A DNA stretch of 64,000 nt from Taenia hydatigena (GCA_036345935.2 JADWOT020000002.1:6770140-6834139); one strand, 5' to 3'. Shown: positions 10,565 to 24,358, numbered from the stretch's first letter. The notes: generated from the sequence alone by a model not told the origin. Numbers and translations: made by a program.

Positions 10565-12720
10565 GTGAGCTTCCTGGCGATTAGATCTGATGCATTGAAC
10601 ACTTGCTGCGGCGACAGCGTATGCTCGCCGAATAGTAGTACAACGAAGGCGACATGTAGGCTTTCATATTCATGCACCTGAAGTGGCCGACCAATGCTGA
10701 CTTTTGAGTTATCAGTGAAGCATGCTTGTCCCTATGATGAGCAACGCTAATTATCCATGCCTGAGCGATGGACCGGAACTATAAAGGTTAAACAGCACCA
10801 TGTGTTATGGTGCGGGTCTCCAGAGCGTATTCAATTTTTTCTTAACACCAACAATAAAGCTTTTTGCTCTGATAATCTAATCATTTTTCGTCAATAATTG
10901 CTTACTGAAGTGAAACATAGTTAGACCTAGTAACGAGGTACTGATGGGCAGAATATATCGGTCTATACGCAAATCTGGCCGCTGCATAAAGGCCTATGGT
11001 GAAAAATTTAAGCAAAGTGACTAGCTTGCTATGTGTTTGTCTGTGATTCTAAACCTAGAATCGTACGTATCTACGACTTCTAAGTTGGCGACTGTGCGAA
11101 AGTAAATCATTTGTGCCACTCAAAATACAAATCAAGGGAAGTTGCTTGCAGCGACCACGCACATGTCTCATTCTCTATAAATTGTGCGACAGACCTATGA
11201 TTTTCTTAAAATGTTGGACACTGACTAATGAATCAAACTTAGCTTTATATAGCTAAATGTGTTTAGATGATGACAGTCGCAAATTTGCTTGCGATTCATC
11301 GTATAATTAACAGGTATGCGCAAAACGTTTAGCCAAAGGTTGCATTAAAAATCTTATTTCACCTTCGTGACCACCATTTGAATGCACCGCATAGTTAAGG
11401 TAAAGCAAGAATGTATTCGCTGACTGCATTCGATGGAATGTCTTGAAGTAAATGTTAACATTACGATAGGGTCACTTAGCCCTTGCTATGGATAACAACT
11501 GTAGAGAAGTTCCGAGTATATCTACCAGGGAATCAGAGTGGTGCGATTACCGTGATTTAGAGAATCGGCAAACGAACTTGACTAAAGCATCCTCTGTTTG
11601 CTAAATATCCTGGCTCGTGGCCTCGCTGATGCTTAGCTGATATTACCTTTTCTCATAAATCAGCCCATTAAGAATTGTGTGATCTAATCACAAATAAATA
11701 CGAAGAAGTTGGTAGGATCGCTCGCGTGTTTCAAAGATATTTTGAACTAATGCAAGCGATAGATTTAGGTTCATGAAAACCCCTTGTGTGGCTCGCGCTT
11801 TTGAACTGACGGCATTCCTACCCTCATTTGGAATACATGCGCATGCTCAACTCCCAATCGCGAACCAAATAAATTCATGCGCTCATGTTATAAACACTGC
11901 ACTCGAATTGTGCCTTATCCTCCTTCTCGCACCTATGCCGAGGATTAAGGAACAAGTGGCATCACATCTTAGCACCATTTACAATAAATTGTGTGAAGTT
12001 CAAGGTAACGAAGACTTGACAAGCAAAATCTATACAAGCGTCTGTTCTGAGGTTTTGCAATTGAACTTCCAATTTACAAGAATGAGAACCCATGACATGC
12101 ATTCATTTGTCAAAGTTTTGTGAGCAGATCTTTAACACGCGTGCAATAAAAAAAGAGGTGAAGCAAAGCAGGGAGCCAAAGTTAGAATATTCACATCTTG
12201 TGATCAGCCGTTCTGTCTTGATAGGTCAAATAAGGCCAGAGAAATGAATTACTTAACATTCAAACATTGAATAGAAAAATGAATTGAACAATTAAGTCTA
12301 AAAGGATACCAGCCACACAGCTAGGAAAGCGTAAGGTTCATAAAAGATAGGCGCATGCATTAATGTGATTTTGCGTTCATGATGCAATTCGCATGCAATG
12401 ACATTTTATTCCCCCGAGTTCTCAGTCCCTCGGCCGTTGGTATTGCGAGATATCAGCTACTAGCAAAGACTATTTACCTTACACGTGGTTTGCTTTACCT
12501 AAAGTTGGAGATCTCTTTGTTGCAACATTCGAATGGAATGGCATCATTATGGTGCTAGACCCACTCAATGCTGGCACTTTTTAGACTTACTCAGGTGTGT
12601 GATGCTGCCACATGGGAGAATAACTTAGGGAATAAAGGCCCATTTTAGAGCAAACTATCAACCTTGTGCCTTTTGTGATCACGCGTGCTGGAATCTACCT
12701 GGTTCAGATGTACACACGGA
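10565..12720 (+). pseudogene. unidentified gene X, copy A (relic exons)
   Basis: Four blocks on the plus strand keep a recognisable frame when compared with the inverted copy at 37929-35858: 10565-10805 (SFLAI, VCSP, PERW, KQHHVL), about 11040-11200 (HLCHSKYK, VACSD), 11700-12123, and about 12480-12720 (WFALPKVG, EWNGIIMVLD). The last block has a stop and a frameshift here but is open in copy B; the third is open here and broken in B. No family was recognised. The gene is divergent from the ankyrin gene, with under 500 bp between first recognisable exons. Confidence 0.4.
11773..12123 (+). pseudogene. gene X copy A, open block of 116 codons
   Basis: ATG-started frame. The region RIKEQVASHLSTIYNKLCEV and the next 50 residues align with copy B (about 36370-36610, minus), where at least two stops interrupt it. 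The ATG is not conserved in copy B (ATA), so the true exon probably starts at a splice acceptor. It looks helical, without cysteine or metal-binding motifs. Confidence 0.35.
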
Positions 12721-12750
12721 TAAACTCGTTTTTTCTACCTAAGGACTGCT

Positions 12751-15700
12751 GCATATTAAGCAACAGAGATATTACCAAGTAGACAGACAGACAACCATGG
12801 GAAAGGAGAACTAGCGCAGCTATGTAGGTCAGCGGAGAAGATATGCGTTCCTAGCCTTTAAACTCATCTTACCAACAAGCACTCTGTCTGCAATGTGCAG
12901 CTTCTCGAACAGCGCGCTCTACTGTGCACCATTCTGGGCGTTTTAAGGTGCGGACTCGCATCCCCATTGGCATGTTAACCTGCAGGCCACTTCTTCAGGT
13001 CCTTCCACAACGAGTCTATCCAAATGCAACTCATGGGGGCGGTGGAGCTAGGAAGTAGTCATCATGTTTAAATATACATGTTAAGCAAAAAGTTTAACGT
13101 AACTCCGAAGTCTCACAGTTTGGCGGGCTCAGTAACGACCATTTTGCAGAACTTGCTATAAAAACCATTTTAAAACGCCCTCTTTAAGAATATATTTGTG
13201 GCAGTAAATGAGTTTAGAAAAAAAAACCCAAAACTAAGAATTCGTAACTTGTTGTAAAATATGGAATTTGGACCAATGGGTGGAAAATTAAAGAAACTAT
13301 AAATAAAAAACCTGATCATATTATCGAGGAAGCATACATGACTACACAGTCAACAGGGAAACGAGTAGGCTGTCATGGCTTCTCATCTGTGTTTGATGAT
13401 TAAATGCTTTGTCCACCAGTGTGCTGGACCATGTCAGCGGTGGTACCCGTGGCCTGTTGGGGTACAATACTAGCCTTTAGGTGTTGCTTTTTGCACCGCA
13501 GCAGTAGTTGGCGCTCTTACATAGTAAACAGGCTCATCATTGCGGCTTAACACTGTGAAGGTTCCAGACGCTATTGTGAGATAAGAAATTCCACCTAGGC
13601 TAGTGCACTTACTTCCCTGAAGCCTGGAGACAAATCCAGCTCCACGCCTTCGTATTCTCTATGACTTATTTTCAAATAAATGTTTTATTTAGGCGAATAT
13701 CTAGGTTTCGCCTTCAGATGAATGCCCAGATACATTGTGATGGCAGGTTGAGCACTGACGGTGGGTCAACGTGAAACTTCACTCGGCTCGGCAGCTTTGT
13801 CCATTCTATTATGAGGGATATTGCGCTTTGAGTGGAGGCTAAGATCGCTGCATGTACAAAGTGGAATACATGTAATACAACGGTAGATTAGCCCAAATAT
13901 GCAGCGCTTCATGCGCTCCACGCCTTGATCTGGAAATAATCCTAGTAAAACTCTAGCTGATGGATTTCTACGGTGCTGTAGCAAAAGAGTTAGAAGAACT
14001 ATGGTTCCACAGCCATGCTTAATCTTTATTTCTATGCTAGAATTAATTGCAATTGGATATCAAGTGCTATGATACATTCGTTCCGTTCCCGTAAAGTGCA
14101 CTTCAATTTTAAAACATGTGACAACTGGAAATGACAGCAATGTAATGCTAAGTATTTCGCTACAAAAGACTAAGACTTCAAAATCTTATGGCCACAATCC
14201 ATTTTTGTTTTGTCTAAAATTATTTAATTTGTACTTGGCTCTTTCTTCCATCTCTAAGAGTTGTGATATTTTGTGTTATACAACAAAAATTTAGACCTGG
14301 CCTATGGATAAAGAGACACGGCAAAGACAGCTAATAGTACAAGTGTATACAGCCAGGTTATACTCTGTCTGTTTAGATCTGGAATCGACCAGAATTATGC
14401 AATTTAAGCTCGCTTTATATAGGAATTATTTGCAGTGGTTCTCGTTAGGGTCTGGCTGATGATAAGAGCGCCTAATTTGGTACAGAAAAAATTGGGTTTC
14501 TCTGTAACAAGAATTGACTCAAATTGAGAGTCAGATGCACGTTTTACTCCACGAATACCCTTCATTTGATCCCAAATTGATCAGAAATGAAACGTGTCAT
14601 CCTGCTTTTGACTGTAATTGCTGGCAGCAGTTCCCATTTAATAATTTTCGAATTTTGGTTAGGCCGATGCACATTGCTTCCACTTTGGCAAGGAAATCAG
14701 GAACAACAAGTTTACAGGTCTTCTTTGATTTTTATCCACGTGGATTTCCAATTGATCAGAATCAGGATTCAGTAGTTCACTCCCTTCTGTAAGAGATGAA
14801 GGCAATTCTTGTTATAAAATCGGACAAGGTGGGCGTAGATGGTGGATATGATATCTATTTTTACAAGCAATGCTAGGGGACCAAAATTATATGGATGCGC
14901 TCTGTTCTGTCCACTTGGCCGGGAATTATGCAGCATTGGAAACCAGCAGCTTGCTTCCCTCCTTAAGTTCTTGCGGCAGTTCTCGTTATAAAATCTGGTA
15001 ATGCAGCTGTGGCCTAAACGCAAGTGGTTCGTGGTGGCAAAGAAAACCGTGAGAGCACTGTAATTAGAGTGGAAATGTGGAAAGGGAGAAAGGCTTGTGC
15101 ACTGATAGCAAAGCCAAAATGGTTCCGATTTAAACAGTGATGGTGTGGGTGTATGAGAATATGGGACAAAAGAAGGAACTTTAAATATGATAAATCAGGA
15201 AGTGCATTTTTAAGAAGTTTTTGTTTGATTGAGCAAAAGTATCATGCTCCTCAGCCACTTTCTCCCTTTTAATCAATTACATTTCATTATAATTTATTCT
15301 TTTCGCATCTGCTTTGGCTTTAACTCCTTTCTTACATTCGCTTCGTCCATGTGCTGCTTTCCCTTTCGCTTTCTTCGTTGCCATGTTTCCTACTTTTATT
15401 TAGAATCTCTATTCATTCTAGTGGTAGCGCAAAGAGAAAGGGGCATGATTTAGACGTGGTGAAATTACTGAAATCATTTATGCCTGTCTACCTCTTCTCT
15501 CCTCATTCGCTCGCGTACACAAGCAACCATTGATGATGAAATAGGCTTCTCCATGACATTGCTGCATGGAAGGTGAAATGAGTAACTTATTTCCGAAAGT
15601 CTCAATCACTTTATACAATCATAATGCGGAGTTCAAGGGATGAGGCATAGAAATAACCCCTAATGAACGAATCGCCAGATAGTCTTCTTAGTCCTTTTCC

Positions 15701-18700
15701 ATGTTACTGACTGATCCTTGGTTAAAGAAATAGCAGAGGAAAATTCGACAAAAAGGTTATGTATACGTTTGTTGACACGTTAGTAGCATCGTGGTCTTGC
15801 CACCTGATTCAGATTAACTTTACGTAACCGCAACCAAAGCCTACCTATTTTTCGCCCTTCTGAACCACTGCACTGCAGTCAACCTGGCGACATGATGTGT
15901 TCCAATGAATTGCTCTCTCTATTTAGAGTGCCCTTGCATTCAACGCATGCTGCTATTCATTCTGCAGCCCTATAGACCTGTAGACGAGGAGGCAGGGAGA
16001 GAGATGAGATGGAAGAGGTGGAAGATGGAGTGAATGGGCTGCTATGCCAACAATACAGAGTATGGACATACACGAATAGGCCTTCCCTGATCGGAATGGC
16101 AACACATGGAATGTTTAGCATCCCTCATACCTTTCCCTACCATTCTGCCCCGATCATGCCTCTTCTTGTATCTGTGTACATTCATTCATCACTTTTAAAC
16201 AGCAATTCAACCATTCAACGCCACCGATCCTATACATACAGCTGTGGACGTAGATAGGAATAAAAACTCTCCCTAATCTTCGTCGCGTTTATTTGTGAAA
16301 GTGGAAAATTATGATCATTTGTTCACTGAACCAAAATATTGTCAATTAGTGCATGAGAGTTCGTGAAGCAATCAAATCCACAAACAAATGAGTTTGGGAA
16401 GATAACGAGTGTTTGCCTTTGGTGCGTACCAAGTGGGCACGGTATTTTGGCTTCCGTTTGTTACAATCCTCATCGTAGTCATGGCACGAGTCTAATATGC
16501 ATCATCTGTTTACATCTGGAAGAGAAGAGATGGATGTGAGCAAGTGCAGATTCGGCATTAGGGTAGTGAACTCATAGCACTCATTGTAGAAAGAAGTGTA
16601 CGTGTCCAAGACCCACTCAGAACAAACTTTAAGGGTTTTCAAAGTCGTGCACCCGCTTTACTGCACGTTTTGTGTGAACTCACTATTGTAGCATTTGCCT
16701 ATAGGAGCATTGTGGTATAACTACTTAGTGCTGAAACATGACCATCAATTACCGTTTATTTCCTCCTTTTTAATGTGGAGTTCACTGCGCACCGCCCCTT
16801 CAAAAGGGCACGTTTTCTAGTTGACTGTGCTGTGCTCTCTTGTATTTTTGACTACCACAGAGTGACTTCTCTCCGCAACCATGATACCATATCCACAACC
16901 GCAAAACATAATTAGAACACAGGTTATAGGACCTATTAAGCCCCATGAGGAGGCGATGTAATCGTTCTACGTGTGCTAACTACGTCTCCTAACTCTATGT
17001 CGGTGTAAACACCAGCTGGAACGTGAGTAGGAGGAATATAATTAATGAGAGCTTATCTGGTCAATTTGTACAAGAGAATGTGCGTAATCGAAGTGTCAAT
17101 CCCCCTACCAAGCTGCCACTCTTCTTGTCCACCTACAAGCTCACGATTTGCAAAATGTTGTTATAATGTATTATCCCAAAGCCCTCTGCTGGTTGTTATG
17201 TGAGGTGATAATGAAGTGACTTTTGCAACTATGTCACATGGTGGCATTTTTGCAGAGAAGCATAACTTCTCGAAACCCTATGAAGTTGCATTGATGCGTA
17301 AATGTTTCCTCTTGCTACACCTTTAAATATATACATGGTGACGCCTTTTGGCTGGGGTCAAAATCCACCTGAGTCTAGTTAGTGAGGCTTTAAGTCGTTG
17401 ATGAATTTGAGTAGAAAATGTGCTTTCATTTGCTCGTAATGTTTGTTTGCCAAAGAGAAAAATTTATCTGAATCCAATTAAGGTGAGCAACGCCACTGTC
17501 TCACACCAACTGGAATGGAGTATAAATTTGGAGAATAGTTGGCATTCAACGTTGACTCTAACAGAGCCTAAACGATTCGGCCAGTGGGACCAATTTTCTT
17601 TCGAAATCCTAATTATTCATTCATTAAATTGTGTTCACGAATCTACTGACCTCGATCGCAAGACTCAATGGTTTAAGGGCATTGCTTTCGACACGGATGC
17701 GAGATGGTCCGAGTTTGGGCTCTGGTTGGGCCCTGGGTCAGTAATAGCTGCCGCCATCCTCTCCCACCCGAAGCATCAATTCAGTAGAACTTCTTGCAAA
17801 ATGTCCACATTAGCACTATCTTGCAATTTGCCCCAAGGAAATATAAAAATGCATCAATGTGCGCTAAGTTAATTTGCTATGGTTGTGTAAGAGTGGTTAT
17901 CTACCGTCTTCCTGATTAAGCTTTTCAGCCTTTTACGAATTCTACGGAACCAGTCAATTTTACCTAATTTTGCATTATTTTATAAGTTCACTTAAAGCAT
18001 GATTCTGGTTTACTGAACTTGGCTACATTTTACCCGAGACGCAACTAGCTCTTGGTAGGGATAATGCTACCGTTTGAGCTTCGCCTTAATCAAGTGCTAC
18101 CGCTTTCACTTGTTAAGTTTAAGTGCCATACTGGGTAGGAAAATTCAATGTTGTGCGAAGCAGAGCCATCCATGTTTAATTTGAGAGGCAATTAAAGGGT
18201 TCTACAAATTATTTTAAGCGGTAGCACGAAATAAATTGCCTTATCCATGTTTTGTTGCCTTCGTTGTTCCTCTATGACGTCTTTTCTTTTGATGAACTCC
18301 GGCTGTTGGATGATACATATGCACAAATATGCATGCTCATATTTTATTTAATAAGGAGACAAGTAGAGTTTAAAAGTAGACAATGAGTTGCATAGGCTAC
18401 TGGCTTAATCGTGCTAGGTACTTCGCACCTAATAAAAATGTGGTCATGTCGACAGTTGATCCCCTACTATTCCGCAACTTGCCTGTCTCCAGTTAAAGCA
18501 GCTGCAGTACTTTCCAGTTTTGTTGCTGCGATGGTTGTAAGAGTGCAGCAAGACCAAATACATTCGCAAGTACTAAACTGAAGGTTGTAGCCCATGCTGA
18601 CAGTCTCCACCGTCTTGCTTAGAAGAGCTCAGGTTTTGTTGCCTTGGTCGCCTCATGGGCAGTGGCATTACCTATGATTAATCAAACTCACCATTAGAAG

Positions 18701-19490
18701 CATACTCTTTGCACACCCGCCATGTTCTAACTCATGTGTCGAAAAGTCACAGTTACCATTTTGCCACAACTTCGTCCACAAAGCACAACTCCCTTTGAGT
18801 GGAAGCATAAGCAGGCTCAATCAAAATAACTTGCCATTTATCGTTGGAGCCTCCATAATTCGGTAGTGCTTGAGATGAAGACCGGCTTTGCCTACTTAGC
18901 TCCCGTGTTCCTTTAATAACAGAGATTAAGTAGAATAAAAATTAGCAGTGTGGTGGATAGAATGCAGACAAGTGGTGCCACCGATTGACCGGGACTCTAT
19001 CACCAAACGACCGAATATGCAAATATCTTGAGAGACGTAATGAGGTAAGATCAAGCTAATTATTATCGTAGGCAAGTATCGCAAACAGTGGCCATCGTTG
19101 GGTTGGCGATATCTGTTGTCACTAAAACTGAATCGTTAGCTATAAGTTCCCAGTTTCAAAGCAGTTTGTCTATTAGCACTCATTCATTAGCATTGATAGC
19201 GCAGAAATGCGGCTTCAGGGGACTCAATTGCCTAACATGTCAACTGAATTAAATTACTCAGGATACTTGGATTTGAGAACAACAAAGGAATTCGCTTAAA
19301 ACCAGTCCAGCTTCCGCTTTAGTTCTCTAGCCATAAAGAGGCTTTTTAAAAAGCCTAGGTGTGGATAATGAATCGGACATCAAGACTGTCGCGCGGATAT
19401 ATTTTGTGACTCACTTTGCTTCATTTGCTCATTTGATTCATAAAAGACCCAAAAAATCGCTACTTTAGGCTCTTACGAAAATGGGAATAA
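12751..19490. other. no recognisable gene (spacer, left part)
   Basis: No exon homology or conserved duplicate is seen. A 150-codon frame at 17420-17872 is within chance expectation and shows no known motif. One weak tandem repeat lies at 14433-15005. The short CAGA run near 12781 is trivial. Confidence 0.45.
14433..15005. repeat. degenerate tandem repeat, period about 170-190 bp
   Basis: A GCAGTTCTCGTTATAAAATC-type motif recurs at about 14433, 14625, 14809 and 14977. A second motif around GATGC...CCACTTGGC recurs at 14666 and 14891. The units are strongly diverged, so the period is approximate. Confidence 0.35.
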
Positions 19491-19495
19491 AGGGT

Positions 19496-19618
19496 GTTTT
19501 GTGTAGACATTGTTCAAAACGTTCAACATATTTTGAAGTTAGCGCAAATAAGGTTAAATGTTATCAGAACCGAGATTACACCCGCACAGCTCATGCTTGG
19601 CAGCCTAGCAGTAGCAAC
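19496..19618 (+). pseudogene. zinc-finger relic Z1
   Basis: The frame reads VLCRHCSKRSTYFEVSAN with a CxxC pair at 19502-19513 and C2H2-like spacing up to the expected first histidine, where Lys/Cys stand instead. It is open until a TAA near 19618. It is weak alone, but has the same strand as the other fingers downstream. Confidence 0.3.
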
Positions 19619-20069
19619 TAAGAGGAGAATCGTTCTATGTCCTGAATACTGCCTCAATCATCCACGACCAGGCTCAAACTGTTCTATCGCTTCCTACCTA
19701 TAAGGTCATTTTTAAATAACGCAAGTATTAAACTTGTTCTTGGCTTCTGTCGCACTTATGCTTTGCGACTTTAGCCTCTAAAATACACTTTCTAATTTAG
19801 TCGTCATGGAAAATGCCTATTTGACATTCTGATGCAGTGAAAGAAATTATGCGACAGCATTATTGCAAGCACAAATTAATCACTAGTCAAATTCGATGCT
19901 TTTTTTAAGGATACATGGGATTTGTAGGGAGTATTAGGTTCTTTTGTTTCCCCGTGCTAACGCTGAAGGCCGTAGGGTCAAGTCACCCTAAGGATGGTAA
20001 GCTTCTGCCACTAATTTATCTACCAAATGGATTTCACATTGTTCTACACCCGGTCTTCATTCTCCGATG

Positions 20070-20140
20070 TACGATAGCAAATGTGATCATTGTCTCTTGT
20101 TCGCAACCAAAGAATGTTTGCGCAGACATGCTTGCAAAAG
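20070..20140 (+). pseudogene. zinc-finger relic Z2
   Basis: The frame reads YDSKCDHCLLFATKECLRRH followed by ACK. CxxC is at 20082-20093 and the histidine at 20127-20129. F-x-x-x-x-x-LRRH is typical of a C2H2 finger, but one residue is missing between the second Cys and the His, and the last His is replaced by Lys/Cys. Confidence 0.4.
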
Positions 20141-22114
20141 TTTCGCGTTTTGCCCACGTGCTTTGCACCCTTATAAAACGATCAGCTCCTGTGCTCTTGT
20201 CAAGTTTCTTCCATTCCTAGGGAAATAAGCCAGTAATGCCCACCTCAGGTAAATAAATGTCTGCAAGGAAACGTGGCTAAAGCCATTTACTCCTGCTTGC
20301 GTTTATCAATGCCCTATTTTCTCCTTTTGCTCCACCCTTCCTCTCTCCCGCTTTTATGAGAAATCAACTTATGTGGCTTTTGTTTACACTATTCAAAGCA
20401 AGGATAGAATCTAGCATCCTTCTAAACTATGTGCCTCGCTTACACGCACACTCTTTAACTTGATTCGCCCTGTGCCTTTTCTTTATGTAGCTACTTCTTA
20501 ATATCAACTTTTTCTTTCCTTGTTCACTTCGTACATGACGTTCGCATATTACAGAACAGTACGGAACCGCTCTCATGTTCATTTTTGTGACTACCCAACA
20601 TAGCCCTTATTTGGATTTTAAAAATGCACCCAAAATCTTTCGCGACGTCGAAGCGCAAATAAAACCTTGATTCTCCGGTTGTCAGTACGTACAATTAGGC
20701 CTACTAATTTGCTCATGTAGATTGAAAAGAGTGACATAACTGCGTTGATTAATCAGGTCGCTTGTATCTGAATAAGAAAGGTCAGATCACAGATTTTTTC
20801 CTTAAAGGAGATAATTGTCGCTCAATGATAAAAATGATGTAAACCTGATGAATATTTCGCCTCATCATGGGAACCATCATTGGGGTCCATTGTAATGCCG
20901 ATGACAGCCGCGACGCCAAGGAGCTGTTCTAAGCGAAGTTTTTAAGGGTTATATTTTTGCAAGTTTTTCCGGGACCGAGATTCCATCTCAACCTCAAGGG
21001 TTAACTGATCACACCAAAACCATAATTGGTCAACATTTGAGCGTACTGATGGCAAATGGTGGTTGGCTCCGTAGACTAGTCCAAATTATTAGCTGGTGCT
21101 TGATGCATGTCTAAACTGGAATGTTAGCCACTGCCAACACGTGGCAGCATTAACTAGGCCCGTAGTATCACATTACCTGTTGCGCATTGATTCTGGCAAA
21201 AGGTCTCCAACTACTTGACATTTAACTTTTGCAGTTTGCAAAATGCAGAGTGCGAATGCTCTGATTGGCAAAGCAAACGAAAAAATAACAAGCTTTTAGT
21301 AGAAAGGAAGCAGAGCAAACTTAACGCATACATCGGTGACCGAAACCGCCTTACTTATTTGCGAAAGCCAAAACAAATATCCTATATTCATTTTTCGCTG
21401 TCTTTGATCTCACTCTTCTTAGTAATGCATTAGGCGGCAACTCTCCCCCTCAGTTAAAATATGCCTGACGACTGGGGCCCATAGTCCCGAACTTTTGACC
21501 TGCACTAATAAAACTTTGTGCGTTGCTCGCTTTAGCAATTTAGGAATACCTATTACATAAAACAATGAAGGCTAATTTGATGTATATCATCATAAATCCT
21601 AAACAAATGTGCTCCTGTATAATTTACTTCACTGTTATTTCGTATATTCGATCACGAAAGTTTTTTATGCTGAAACTATTTTTTGAAAGGTCAGGAACGT
21701 GCACTCTCAAATCCTTCATTCTTTTCGCCACATATAGATCACTCTCACCGAAATTCATGTCAAGCTTAATGGTATGATATGGCTACACATTTGCAAAGGA
21801 GAAACCTAAAGATCTAATCTCTTCATATCCGATTGAGTCTGCCTTACCGCCATCGCTCACAGAAAGCAAAGTGACAGGCCGAGATGAAGGAAGACAGGGA
21901 AGCGGATCTCAGTCAACCGCCTCATATATGCATCAGAATTGTAGCACTAGCACAGCTAATTTATCGGCAAGCTAATTTGTGCATTAAAAAACCGCTATTC
22001 GAGTTGCCACGCATTTTGCCAGAAACCCGGTTGCGAGATTTAATCAGCGAGTTTTATTCCAGGCCGGGAATATCGGTTGGCACGATACATGCTTGTACGA
22101 GCTCACTTGGTCGC

Positions 22115-22190
22115 ATTCGATGCGAATTGATGATCAAAGAGTACTTTTCTGTCGCTAAAGCCACCTCAAATTTATGCGAAGCTAGAAAAT
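22115..22190 (+). pseudogene. possible zinc-finger relic Z3
   Basis: The frame IRCELMIKEYFSVAKATSNL has the finger core (Phe and Leu at the right distance), but the second Cys is Met and the His is Cys. It lies inside a 140-codon open frame (21884-22306) with no other recognisable feature. Confidence 0.2.
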
Positions 22191-23648
22191 TCGCCTTTTT
22201 AGTGGTCTGTGTCAACACTTCCGCTATAGACATTCTCCAAAATCTGGTTAGTAATGAGGTTCGCCAAAATGTTCAGCTAGCATCAATACAAGAACACGAC
22301 AAGTAATTGGCTACTTTCTGTTGAGCAGATCGCTGACCTTTTTAGACGCGCCTATAAATAGATTAAATGAAGCAGCTGGCACAGATTATTGACAAGCGAG
22401 TCGCCTTTTATATACTTGGTAAGTTTGGGCAAAAGGAAACAGAAAGGAGACAATTCTGGCACAAATGAGACAAAGATGCGAATTAGAAGTCCGACAGCAT
22501 CCGTCAACACGGAAATGGGGCTGGTACATTTAAACACTCTGAGCATAGTCGAGATTAACGTTGGTGCATGCAATAGATCGAATAAAGCTTGGATGCAGAG
22601 GCTGGGAGTAGTACAAACTTGCGCAGTCTTTAAAATGCCATAGTTACTTCCTGAGGTGGAAAGCAGAAACGTTCTTATTACTCTTGAATCCCACTCTCGC
22701 GACCAAGTCAAAGGCCATCATCGAGGGTAGCTGTACTACTGTAAGGTGGAAAACAATCAGATCGCTCATGAGCATCACCTTCAATATCCCGCTGTTTGCG
22801 AGGAATGGGTGGAGGAAGCTGATCCGTTGAGAGAAAAGGGATGGAATGGACGGCGCAAGGGGGCATATTTACAGTTACCCCTGCGAAAACAAGTCCCATT
22901 TTTCACGAGAGCACATATTTTGCCCATAAGCATCCCTAACAGTGAAGCGTGGCACTTACTTTTGTGGCAGAAAGTCTGCTACGCAAGTAACTTATGCATT
23001 CAGCCCAATTAACCACATGCATGAACCTGCCTCTGGTCACCAGTTAGCAGGACCTACCAAGCAAATCTCATATTCTAGACAATCGGAATGTAATGTGTAA
23101 GTTCAGAAATGGGGAGTGACAATCCATCGTAGTTCCACAATCTGCATGCAAAGTGTTGAGCCCGTTTAAGGCACAACAAACTCCGGGGTGAAAATGCCGA
23201 GCATGGAGCAAAATTATTTTTCGTGAACGTACACAACAACCATTAATTTGGGTTCACTTTAATGGCAGCCTACAGCCTTTGTATCATCTCCATGCTTTGT
23301 AGGCTGGAAAAGGGTTATAAGCACTGTAACGTTAAACGATGATGGGGTTAGATCAAGCATACTAAATACAGGTTCCATATTCCCCAGTGCATCACAAACG
23401 CCTTTTTCTGACGGACAATTTGGAGTACAGTACGAAGAACTAGGCATCTGAATCGAGGCACATTCTAACCACGTATGCACAGTGCGCAAATTTGTAGCCA
23501 AGTACATAATGTCGACTACTTCCCTGTAATTTAATCACATGTAATGTTGAGGACAGATCCAGGAGGGTCTCATGCTCACTCATTGAACTCACCGCAAGCT
23601 CCTTTACGAGACTTCGAGCAATTTGACATTTCCATCCTTAAAATGGCC

Positions 23649-23756
23649 CTCTACAGATGCACAATGTGTTCCACTTATTTCGTAAATGTCATTCCAGGCC
23701 TCAAACACTTAATTCGCGAACACCATAGTAGGCGCCTTTCATTTGTGAATGTATTA
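23649..23756 (+). pseudogene. C2H2 zinc-finger motif Z4 (all four ligands present)
   Basis: YRCTMCSTYFVNVIPGLKHL followed by IREHHSRR fits C-x2-C-x12-H-x4-H exactly: Cys codons at 23658 and 23667, His at 23706 and 23721. The frame is open upstream to 23544. It belongs to a series on the plus strand and shares its N-terminal YRCT-C start with Z11 at 29225. Confidence 0.5.
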
Positions 23757-24001
23757 TGAGCATGCGTTTCTGTGCATATGCACATGCACACATGAAAGCG
23801 CTGCATTTGTGCATAAGTGCTTGTGTTTATGCCTGTTGATTCCGTGTCTGATTATGAATAAATTACTCGCAGCAAGTGAAACAACTCTTGTTTAATCCAA
23901 ATAATAAATAGATGCTCAATAGGCAAACGAAGTAGACGAATGGCATCACAATCTTGGCGCCTTATTTTACGTGTGCTTGTCGCTTTTCAGTAATCGTGCA
24001 A

Positions 24002-24079
24002 TTGCCTTGTCCGACTTGCCAAACGCGTTACAGATCCTACGGAAGGCTCTTGTTGCATCAGAAGCGTAAGAGAAATTAC
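24002..24079 (+). pseudogene. C2H2 zinc-finger motif Z5 (last His lost)
   Basis: LPCPTCQTRYRSYGRLLLHQ has Cys at 24008 and 24017 and His at 24056 with exactly 12 residues between. The second His position is Lys (HQKRK). A YFTCACRF string just upstream may be the remains of another finger. Confidence 0.45.
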
Positions 24080-24358
24080 CAAACCTCTCCATTATTTTTG
24101 CTACGTGCCTTCTCATTTGTCAAAACCTTTTTTTTCAATCTTATTTTCGAATCACAGCCTATGCCCTGCCTGCCTCGTTCCATTCGCAAACTTTCGCTCG
24201 CTTCTCAGTCATTTTATCGAAATGCATGTTTGTGAGTGAGATTTTGTTAACCGTTGATTAAAATCCTCCCTGTGCGCTGCATCTCAGTCGTGGCTTTGGC
24301 CTTTCACACGACCCTCTCCTACACTTGTGTTTTATTTTGTATTGCTGCAGCTCGAAGA

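Larger units (their letters stand above)
3840..12750. repeat. inverted repeat 2, left arm (about 8.9 kb)
   Basis: Reverse complement of this segment is collinear with 35858-44820. Matches run through exons, introns and intergenic DNA, for example 12380-12720 with 35858-36180, 10565-10810 with 37657-37929, the ankyrin exons, and 4340-4430 with 44150-44215. Coordinates of matching points add to about 48340-48630 throughout, so order and spacing are kept. Identity by eye is about 75-88%. The similarity stops near 12750 on this side and 35858 on the other; the 23 kb between them is not visibly duplicated. Confidence 0.88.

Noticed and set aside
12781..13265. CAGA run and A-rich stretch near 13215 as a regulatory or poly(A) feature
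   Set aside because: Short, simple and without an associated gene end.
17420..17872. Longest open frame in the window (150 codons, plus)
   Set aside because: At this base composition one frame of this length is expected by chance in 64 kb. No motif, no duplicate in the window and no convincing splice context.
21884..22306. 140-codon plus-strand frame
   Set aside because: Same chance argument. Only a weak zinc-finger-like segment inside it was kept as a separate low-confidence note.
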